From the NCBI RefSeq assembly GCF_003416765.1, contig NZ_QSNG01000001.1, forward strand, positions 708,742-772,741: a stretch of 64,000 bases of DNA, given 5' to 3'. Below the pieces are notes generated by a model. That model did no database searches. It was given only the letters and a program-made list of their open reading frames with translations, and was not told the origin of the DNA. Below are positions 56,903 through 64,000 of the stretch, one piece after another (within the stretch, counting starts at the first letter, position 1; every line of letters begins with the position of its first letter). This DNA is from Paratractidigestivibacter faecalis (GTDB lineage: Bacteria; Actinomycetota; Coriobacteriia; Coriobacteriales; Atopobiaceae). The position numbers were made by a program, and so were the translations under genes.

Positions 56903-57994
56903 ATGGCATCCATGAACGACAAGGACTACTACGCCATTCTCGGCGTGTCCAAGGACGCCTCCACGGAGGAGATCCGCAAGGCCTTCCAGCAGAAGGCCAG
57001 GAAGCTTCACCCCGACGTCAACAAGGAGCCCGACGCGGAGGAGCGCTTCAAGGAGGTCTCCGAGGCCTACGCCGTCCTCTCCGACGACGAGAAGCGCCGC
57101 CGCTACGACGCCATGCGCTCCGGAGTGCCCTTCGCCGGCGGCTACTCCGGCCAGGCCCCGCGCGGCGGCTATGGCGACCCCTTTACCGGCGGCCCCTATG
57201 CCTGGGGCCCCTTCGGCGCCTCCACGCGCAGGCAGTCCAGGGCCTATCGGCCCCGTCAGGGAGCCGACGTCGTCATCGACGTCACTGTCGGTGCGGAGAA
57301 GGCCGCGACCGGCATGCGGCGCGGCGTCACCTACCAGCGCTATGCCGCCTGCGACCACTGCCACGGCACGGGCTCGGTCGAGGCCGAGCACTCCGAGACC
57401 TGCCCCACCTGCGGCGGTCGGGGCCGCATCTCCGTGGACCTCGGCTCTATCTTCGGCATCGGCGTCATGGAGATGGAGTGCCCCGAGTGCGAGGGAACGG
57501 GCCGGGTGGTGGCGGACCCCTGCGACGTCTGCGGCGGCACCGGGCGCACCCTCACCGCCTCCGAGGTCGTCGTGGACATCCCTGCCGGGTCTCATGACGG
57601 CGACGAGGTCCGCGTGCCCGGAATGGGCAACGCCGGCACCAACGGCGAGGCCGCGGGTGACTTCGTCTGCCGCGTCTGCGTGCCGGAGGAGCGCCTCACC
57701 CCCTCGCAGGCCAACGGCTTCGCCCTCATCGGCTTTGCCGTGCCCTTCGTGGTCTTTGGCCTGCTCACGCGCTCGCTCGGGTCCTTCTCGCTGTTCATCG
57801 CCGCACTTGTGGTGGCCGGCCTGGTCATGGTCGTGCGCGGCGGTGTCAAGCTGAGCCGCCGCTGGTGGAGAAACGCGGGCATGGCGCTGGGCAACGGCGC
57901 GAGCCAGGGCTTCACCATCGCGCTGTTCGTCACGCTGATGTTCTCGTGCACGGCCGGACTCGGTCGGGTCGGGTACATGGGACGTGGCTTCTAG
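56903..57994 (+). CDS. Membrane-anchored DnaJ-like cochaperone
   Basis: A 363-residue J-protein of unusual build. The J domain (1-75) has HPD at 36-38. A Gly/Phe/Tyr-rich part (75-115) follows, then CTD-I with a full zinc finger: CDHCHGTG, CPTCGGRG, CPECEGTG and CDVCGGTG. Instead of the second C-terminal domain and dimer region, about three hydrophobic spans occur (roughly 270-312 and 333-355). The protein is therefore predicted to sit at the membrane. It should still stimulate DnaK. GGGACC and AAAGGGA lie before the ATG. A canonical dnaJ lies just downstream. Confidence 0.82.
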   Translation: MASMNDKDYYAILGVSKDASTEEIRKAFQQKARKLHPDVNKEPDAEERFKEVSEAYAVLSDDEKRRRYDAMRSGVPFAGGYSGQAPRGGYGDPFTGGPYAWGPFGASTRRQSRAYRPRQGADVVIDVTVGAEKAATGMRRGVTYQRYAACDHCHGTGSVEAEHSETCPTCGGRGRISVDLGSIFGIGVMEMECPECEGTGRVVADPCDVCGGTGRTLTASEVVVDIPAGSHDGDEVRVPGMGNAGTNGEAAGDFVCRVCVPEERLTPSQANGFALIGFAVPFVVFGLLTRSLGSFSLFIAALVVAGLVMVVRGGVKLSRRWWRNAGMALGNGASQGFTIALFVTLMFSCTAGLGRVGYMGRGF

Positions 57995-58044
57995 CCGCGC
58001 GCGCCGGGCCGCCAGCTGATAAGATTTCCTCTGCGCAAACCTTC

Positions 58045-58072
58045 GTCGGGGGCCATCGGCCCCCGACTTTTT
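58045..58072 (+). terminator. Rho-independent terminator between the two dnaJ genes
   Basis: GTCGGGGGCC (58045-58054) pairs with GGCCCCCGAC (58058-58067) around ATC, followed by TTTTT. It separates the two J-protein genes into different transcription units. Confidence 0.93.
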
Positions 58073-58129
58073 GGGTATCAGGTGTTGGGTAACTGAACGT
58101 TTCTTGGCTTTTGTGGGAGATAGGTCAGA

Positions 58130-59386
58130 TTGGAACCGAAGAAGGACTACTACGAGGTGCTCGGCGTCGACCACGACGCGGACGCAAAGACCATCAAGCG
58201 CGCTTTCCTGAAGCTTGCCCGCAAGCTTCACCCGGACGTCTCGGACGCCCCGGACGCCGAGGAGCGCTTCAAGGAGGTCAACGAGGCCTATACGGTCCTT
58301 TCCGACGACCAGAAGCGCGCCAACTACGACCGCTACGGAGACCCCAACGGCCCCGCCGGCTTTGGCTCCGACTACGTTGACGTCTCCGACATCTTCGGCG
58401 GCGGTGGCTTTGGCTTCGGCGACATCTTCGACTCCTTCTTCGGCGGCCAGGGTCGCGGCGGCGCCCAGGCCCGCACGCGCGGCCGCGACATGGGCATCCA
58501 TCTGAGGATCACCCTTGCCGAGGCGGCCGCCGGCTGCAAGAAGACCGTCTCCTACGAGCGCCTCGCGCCCTGCGACGACTGCGGCGGCACCGGCGTCGCC
58601 GAGGGCGGCCACGCCAAGACCTGCGACCGCTGCCACGGCTCCGGTCGCGTGGTCGAGGTCCAGCGCACCATCTTCGGCCAGATGCAGTCCCAGTCCACCT
58701 GCCCCGTCTGCCACGGCAGCGGCAAGGTCGTGGACAAGCCCTGCGAGACCTGCGAGGGCCAGGGCCGCACCCCTTCCCGCGAGAAGGTCGAGGTCCAGGT
58801 GCCGGCCGGCATCCACTCCGGCCAGACGCTCACCGTCGAGGGCAAGGGCGAGGCCGGCATGAGGGGAGACGCCTCCGGCAACCTCGTCGTCTCCGTCGAG
58901 ATTCTCCCGGACGAGCGCTTTGAGCGTCAGGGCGACGACCTCTACTGCACCGTCGAGGTGGACGCACTCGAGGCCATCCTGGGCACCACGGTCCACATGG
59001 ACGGCATCCTGGAGGGCGAGCGCGTGACCGTCGAGGTCCCGGCCGGCTGCCAGTTCGGCCAGCAGATCATCGTCGAGCGCCGCGGCATGCCGCGCGTCGG
59101 CATGATCGCCCGCGGCAACCTCGTGGCCGTCGTCCAGGTGAGGACGCCCAGCGACCTCACCAAGAAGCAGCTGCTCGAGGTCGCCTCCATCGTGGCCGAG
59201 CGCACCATGTCGGACGAGGGCGACGGCGCCGCCGAGGCCGAGGAGGGCCCCGAGGGCGCGGCCAAGGAGCCCGGCGTCGGCTCCAAGCTCAAGGAGGAGA
59301 TCGAGGAGGAGGTCGCCGAGCACTTCTCGTCCGACAAGTGGCACGCGCCCAGGAACCCGTTCAAGGGCAAGGGGAAGCGCAAGTGA
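58130..59386 (+). CDS. dnaJ: Chaperone DnaJ (class I)
   Basis: Cochaperone that delivers clients to DnaK, 418 residues. J domain with HPD (about 36-38), a Gly/Phe region (78-112), four zinc repeats CDDCGGTG, CDRCHGSG, CPVCHGSG and CETCEGQG, CTD-I and CTD-II (LEAILGTTVHMDGILEGE), and an acidic then basic tail. The TTG start follows GGGAGATAGG. No dnaK or grpE adjoins. Its stop overlaps the GTG of mtaB. Confidence 0.95.
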   Translation: MEPKKDYYEVLGVDHDADAKTIKRAFLKLARKLHPDVSDAPDAEERFKEVNEAYTVLSDDQKRANYDRYGDPNGPAGFGSDYVDVSDIFGGGGFGFGDIFDSFFGGQGRGGAQARTRGRDMGIHLRITLAEAAAGCKKTVSYERLAPCDDCGGTGVAEGGHAKTCDRCHGSGRVVEVQRTIFGQMQSQSTCPVCHGSGKVVDKPCETCEGQGRTPSREKVEVQVPAGIHSGQTLTVEGKGEAGMRGDASGNLVVSVEILPDERFERQGDDLYCTVEVDALEAILGTTVHMDGILEGERVTVEVPAGCQFGQQIIVERRGMPRVGMIARGNLVAVVQVRTPSDLTKKQLLEVASIVAERTMSDEGDGAAEAEEGPEGAAKEPGVGSKLKEEIEEEVAEHFSSDKWHAPRNPFKGKGKRK

Positions 59387-60672
59387 CGCCTGGCGCCCCC
59401 GCGAGCGGGCGTCCCGGCGTCTGCCTGCTCAACCTCGGCTGCCGCGTGAACCGCGTGGAGCTAGACCTCATGGCCTCCGAGCTCGAGGCGGCCGGCGCCG
59501 TGCTGGTGGACGAGGCCGAGGCCGACGCCATCGTGGTCAACACCTGCGCGGTCACGGGCGAGGCGGAGGCCAAGACCAGGAAGGCCGTCCGGCGCGCCGC
59601 CGGCATGCCCAAGGCTCCCGCCGTGGTGGCAACCGGGTGCGTGGCCTCGCTCTTCTCGGCGGAGCTCTCGGAGCTTGCGCCCAACGTGGTCGTCGAGGCC
59701 AACAAGTCCCTGGTGGCCGGACGCGTGCTCGACCTCCTGGGCCTGGCCGCGGGCTCCGTCACCGACGAGGGCGGCCTTGTGTCCGCGCCGACGCCGACGG
59801 GCCGCACCCGCCCCGGCGTCAAGATCCAGGACGGCTGCGACAACCGCTGCACCTACTGCATCGTCTGGAAGGCCCGCGGGCGCGGCCGCTCGCTCGCGCC
59901 CGAAGATGTCCTCGCGGGCATCCGCGCCGCACAGGCCAGGGGCGCCCACGAGGTCGTGCTCACGGGCATCAACCTGGGTAGCTACCACTGGGAGCGCGAC
60001 GGTGCCCCCGACCTGCGCCTGCCGGGGCTGCTTGACCTCATCATGGAGAAGACCGACGTGGAGCGCGTGCGCCTCTCGTCCATCGAGCCCCCCGACGTCA
60101 CGCCCGAGCTCTGCGATGCCATGGCGCGTTCGGGGGAGCGCGTCGCCCCCTTCCTGCACGTGTGCCTGCAGTCCGGCTCCGACCGCACCCTGCGCCGCAT
60201 GGCGCGCGTCTACCGGACCGACCTCTTCCGGCGCGCGGTGGAAGAGGCGCGCTCCCTCGTGCCGCGCCTTGCCCTGGGCACCGACCTCATCGTGGGCTTT
60301 CCGGGCGAGACGGACGAGGACTTTGCGGACTCCCTGGCCTTCTGCGAGGAGATGCGGTTTGCCAAGATGCACGTCTTTCGCTACTCCCGCCGTCCCGGCA
60401 CGCCCGCCGCTGACTTCCCCGACCAGGTCGACCCCCATGTCATGGCCGCCCGCGGGGCGCGGATGCGCGACCTTGCGAGCCGGATGCGCCGCGAGGAGGC
60501 GGCCTCACTCGTGGGCACGGACGACCTCGTGGTGGTGCAGTACCCCGGCCGCGGCGTCTCCGGCGGCCTCTTTGACGTGCGCGTGCCCGAGGAGGTGCCG
60601 CTCGACACGCTGCTGCCGGTGAGGCTCTCCGAGGTCCTGCCGGACGGCACGCTCGTCGGCGTCCCGAGGTGA
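59383..60672 (+). CDS. mtaB: tRNA threonylcarbamoyladenosine methylthiotransferase MtaB
   Basis: Radical SAM enzyme that adds methylthio to t6A37 of tRNA; 429 residues. The N-terminal cluster domain has CLLNLGCRVNRVELDLM, NTCAVT and TGCVAS; the radical SAM cluster is in KIQDGCDNRCTYCIVW; LGTDLIVGFPGETDEDF follows and a TRAM-like end closes it. The GTG start overlaps the dnaJ stop (GTGA) behind AAGGGGAAG. The family name rests on order of cysteine motifs and absence of MiaB-specific ones. Confidence 0.92.
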   Translation: MTPGAPASGRPGVCLLNLGCRVNRVELDLMASELEAAGAVLVDEAEADAIVVNTCAVTGEAEAKTRKAVRRAAGMPKAPAVVATGCVASLFSAELSELAPNVVVEANKSLVAGRVLDLLGLAAGSVTDEGGLVSAPTPTGRTRPGVKIQDGCDNRCTYCIVWKARGRGRSLAPEDVLAGIRAAQARGAHEVVLTGINLGSYHWERDGAPDLRLPGLLDLIMEKTDVERVRLSSIEPPDVTPELCDAMARSGERVAPFLHVCLQSGSDRTLRRMARVYRTDLFRRAVEEARSLVPRLALGTDLIVGFPGETDEDFADSLAFCEEMRFAKMHVFRYSRRPGTPAADFPDQVDPHVMAARGARMRDLASRMRREEAASLVGTDDLVVVQYPGRGVSGGLFDVRVPEEVPLDTLLPVRLSEVLPDGTLVGVPR

Positions 60673-60751
60673 CCGGGGCCGCGTTTGCGGCTATCATCGA
60701 GTCCTAGCGAAGCTGCCGGGTCGCGCCAGCGCCATCTGACCATGGAGGAAC

Positions 60752-61699
<948 letters not shown>

Positions 61700-61717
61700 G
61701 CCACAAGGAGGCTTGTC

Positions 61718-62224
61718 ATGGAAAACGACTACGACATCGCAAACGAGGACGGCCTGGACTTCCCGCTGGGCGACGACGAGGTGGCCTCCTGCATCGACGC
61801 CGTGCTGGCGCACGAGGGCGTGGGAAGGCCCTGCATGGTCTCGGTCTCCGTCGTCTCCGACGAGCGCATCCGCGAGGTCAATGCCGAGTGGCGCGACGTT
61901 GACGCCCCCACCGACGTGGTGAGCCTCGAGTGCGAGCGTCCTGACGACCCCGACCTCGCTCCCGGCGAGCCCTGCGAGCTGGGGGACATCGTCCTGGCGC
62001 CGGCCTACATCGCCGCGCAGGCCGCCCGCTTTGGCACCACGGCGGCGGACGAGTGCCGCCTGCTCCTGGTCCACGGCACGCTCCACCTCCTGGGCCACGA
62101 CCACCTCGTCGAGGAGGACGCCGTGGCCATGGAGGCCCTGGAGGACAAGATCCTCTCGGCCATGCCCACCGACGGGACCCTGGGGCACGTGGTCATCACG
62201 CGGCACCGCACGGAGGTGGACTGA
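61718..62224 (+). CDS. ybeY: Endoribonuclease / rRNA maturation factor YbeY
   Basis: Zinc RNase for 16S rRNA 3' processing, 168 residues. The metal motif is HGTLHLLGHDH, and NAEWRDVDAPTDVVSLE is the family substrate segment. AAGGAGG precedes the ATG. Its stop overlaps the start of dgkA (TGATG). Confidence 0.95.
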   Translation: MENDYDIANEDGLDFPLGDDEVASCIDAVLAHEGVGRPCMVSVSVVSDERIREVNAEWRDVDAPTDVVSLECERPDDPDLAPGEPCELGDIVLAPAYIAAQAARFGTTAADECRLLLVHGTLHLLGHDHLVEEDAVAMEALEDKILSAMPTDGTLGHVVITRHRTEVD

Positions 62225-62604
62225 TGATTCCCGGGTCGGACTCGGACCACCCGAGCTTCCTCAAGAGCTTCCTCTTTGCCGTGCAGGGCTTCCGCTTCGC
62301 CGTGCGCAGCGAGAGGAACATCAAGGTCATGCTCTGCGGGGGAGCGCTCGCCGTGGTGGCGGGGCTGGTCCTTCAGCTCGACCTGCTGAGCTGGGGCATC
62401 ATCTTCCTCTGCTGCGGCGTCGTGATCTCCGCCGAGCTCGTGAACACCGCCATCGAGACCGTCGTGGACCTCGTCTCCCCGGAGTTCCACCCGCTGGCGG
62501 GCCGGGCCAAGGACATCGCGGCCGCCGCGGTCTGGGTGCTCTCGCTCATGGTGGCCCTCGTCGGCCTCGCCGTCTTTGCCAACGCGCTTCTCGCCAGGCT
62601 GTAG
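62224..62604 (+). CDS. dgkA: Diacylglycerol/undecaprenol kinase DgkA
   Basis: Small three-span membrane kinase, 126 residues. The signature ELVNTAIETVVDLVSPEFHP (about 63-82) is intact. In Gram-positives the enzyme phosphorylates undecaprenol for cell wall recycling. A polar N-terminus SDHPSFLKSFLFAVQGF precedes the first span. It lies between ybeY and era. Confidence 0.93.
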   Translation: MIPGSDSDHPSFLKSFLFAVQGFRFAVRSERNIKVMLCGGALAVVAGLVLQLDLLSWGIIFLCCGVVISAELVNTAIETVVDLVSPEFHPLAGRAKDIAAAAVWVLSLMVALVGLAVFANALLARL

Positions 62605-62672
62605 CGCGCGGGTGCCGGCCCGACTCCCCACAGAACCCACTAGACCAGGGCATCGGCCCAGGAAGGTTGCAA

Positions 62673-63584
62673 ATGACTGACACCACCCCCGCCTTCAGGA
62701 GCGGATTCGTCGCCCTCGTCGGACGCCCCAACGCGGGCAAGTCCACCCTCGTGAACGCCTGCATGGGCGAGAAGATCGCCATCACGAGCCCCGTCGCCCA
62801 GACCACGCGCCGTCGCATGCGCGCCGTCGTCAACACCGAGGCGAGCCAGCTCGTCATCATCGACACGCCGGGCCTCCACAAGCCCAAGGACGCCCTGGGA
62901 AGCGAGCTCAACAAGGCCGCGCTGGCCGAGCTCGCCGACGCCGACGTGGTGGCCTTCCTCGTTGACGCCACCAAGCCGGTTGGCACGGGCGATGCCTGGG
63001 TGGCGGGCCACGTCGCCAAGGCCGACGCTGACTACAAGCTCCTGGTGGTCACCAAGGCAGACATCGCCGGTCCCCAGAAGGTCGCCGAGCAGCTCGAGGC
63101 CGCCCGCGCGCTTGCCACCTTCGACGACGAGCTCGTGATCTCGGCCAAGGAGGGCTTCAACGTCGACGCCTTCCTCCAGCTGGTCTCCGCCCACCTGCCC
63201 GAGGGCCCCAAGTGGTTTCCCGACGACATGGACACCGACACCACCGACGAGGACCTCGTGGCCGAGTTCGTCCGCGAGAAGCTCTTCCTCAACCTGCGCC
63301 AGGAGCTCCCGCACTCGGTCGGCGTGCTCTGCGACCAGATCGAGTACGCCGACGACGGCCACGCGTCCATCTGCGCGACCATCCTCGTCGAGCGCGAGGG
63401 CCAGAAGGGCATCGTCGTGGGTCGCGGCGGCCAGATGGTCAAGAAGGTGGGCACCGAGGCCCGCCACGACATCGAGAAGCTCCTCGGGTGCAAGGTCTTC
63501 CTGGAGCTGCGCGTGCGTGTGGAGCCCCAGTGGAGGCGCAACGCAAACATCATCCAGCGCCTGGGCTACGGGGAGCAGGAGTAG
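62673..63584 (+). CDS. era: GTPase Era
   Basis: 16S rRNA-binding GTPase for 30S maturation, 303 residues. G1 is GRPNAGKST, G3 DTPGLHKP, G4 TKAD, and the KH domain ends GIVVGRGGQMVKKVGTEARH. The ATG at 62673 has AGGAAGG upstream. It is in line with phoH-ybeY-dgkA. The next gene is recO, three bases after the stop. Confidence 0.97.
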   Translation: MTDTTPAFRSGFVALVGRPNAGKSTLVNACMGEKIAITSPVAQTTRRRMRAVVNTEASQLVIIDTPGLHKPKDALGSELNKAALAELADADVVAFLVDATKPVGTGDAWVAGHVAKADADYKLLVVTKADIAGPQKVAEQLEAARALATFDDELVISAKEGFNVDAFLQLVSAHLPEGPKWFPDDMDTDTTDEDLVAEFVREKLFLNLRQELPHSVGVLCDQIEYADDGHASICATILVEREGQKGIVVGRGGQMVKKVGTEARHDIEKLLGCKVFLELRVRVEPQWRRNANIIQRLGYGEQE

Positions 63585-63587
63585 AGC

Positions 63588-64000
63588 TTGGCGGGTGCCC
63601 GCACATACCACGCCCGCGCCCTCGTGCTCGACCGGACCAAGCTCGGCGAGACGGACCTCATCCTGACGCTTCTTGCCCAGGACGGCCGACAGCTGCGCTG
63701 CGTGGCCAAGGGCGCCAGGAAGCCCGGCGGCCGGCTTGCCGCCCGCGTGGAGCTCTTCTGCGAGTGCGACTTCCTGGTGGCACGGGGGCGCAGCCTGGAC
63801 GTGGTCTCGGAGGCCGGCCTGGTTGACGCCCACGCCCGCCTGAGGGGCGACCTCGCGCGCGTGAGCGCGGCCTCGGCCGTCTGCGAGGTGGCCCGCCTGA
63901 CCTGCTACGAGGACGCGCCGGACCCGTTCCTGCACGCCATCTGCGCCCGGGCCCTGCGCGCCTGCGAGGAGGCAGCCGACCAGGCACACCTTGACCTCGC
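63588..64000 (+). CDS. recO: DNA repair protein RecO (3' truncated)
   Basis: Recombination mediator that loads RecA with RecR. About 137 residues are visible before the window end. The N-terminal OB fold reads ARALVLDRTKLGETDLILTL and LRCVAKGARKPGGRLAARVE, typical of RecO, followed by the start of the helical domain. The TTG at 63588 follows GGAGTAG and gives the usual family N-terminus. Confidence 0.9.
   Translation, partial: MAGARTYHARALVLDRTKLGETDLILTLLAQDGRQLRCVAKGARKPGGRLAARVELFCECDFLVARGRSLDVVSEAGLVDAHARLRGDLARVSAASAVCEVARLTCYEDAPDPFLHAICARALRACEEAADQAHLDL

Overview
The window is a high-GC chromosomal segment, almost entirely coding, from a Gram-positive anaerobic actinobacterium of the class Coriobacteriia, probably Atopobiaceae (Olsenella/Lancefieldella-like). 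The taxon is inferred from the actinobacterial-type integration host factor (mihF) next to gmk and rpoZ, frequent GTG/TTG starts, the GC-rich third codon positions, and an orphan nuclease-like protein of a kind I associate with Coriobacteriia. No rRNA, CRISPR array, phage or intact insertion sequence is seen. One tRNA gene (Asn) is present.

Layout. 1-3344: branched-chain amino acid ABC transporter livHMGF (livH cut by the window edge, livF broken by a one-base frameshift). 3345-4900: an orphan nuclease-like gene between two related hairpin elements. 4956-11027: a complete aspartate-to-threonine pathway, thrB-thrC leftward and hom-lysC-asd rightward from a shared intergenic region. 11036-18257: a long hairpin repeat, two serine hydrolases, a 28-residue membrane peptide with a convergent candidate antisense RNA (possible type I toxin-antitoxin), an RluA-family pseudouridine synthase, a membrane glycosyltransferase, a second copy of the hairpin repeat, and an IMP dehydrogenase of the Tritrichomonas foetus type. 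18327-19242: gene debris (kinase-like tail and a GH3 glycosidase fragment). 19367-24325: leuS, a triple 21-bp motif, a DmpA-like P1 peptidase, a membrane-anchored LuxR-type regulator with a PASTA-like outer domain, and a 40-residue membrane peptide.

24384-35915 is a long information-processing block: rimP-nusA-infB-rbfA-nrnA-truB-ribF-dnaG-rpoD, with stop/start overlaps between nrnA, truB, ribF and dnaG. 36032-39104: two paralogous lipoproteins, tRNA-Asn, and a Wzm/Wzt-type polysaccharide exporter. 39175-44577: the PyrR-regulated pyrimidine operon pyrR-B-C-K-D-F with a PyrR-type attenuator. 44739-47187: mihF-gmk-rpoZ-thiI. 47503-51585: comEA-comEC-holA. 51712-56789: rpsT (leftward), lepA, dusB, hemW and a dCMP deaminase. 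56903-60672: an unusual membrane-anchored DnaJ, a canonical DnaJ, and mtaB. 60752-64000: phoH-ybeY-dgkA-era-recO, recO being cut by the window end.

Most of the window is housekeeping. The least ordinary items are the candidate type I toxin-antitoxin locus (about 13.7-14.0 kb), the HTH-TM-PASTA-TM regulator (23.2-24.0 kb), the membrane DnaJ (56.9-58.0 kb), the T. foetus-type GuaB, the dispersed hairpin repeats, and the orphan nuclease framed by switchable hairpins.
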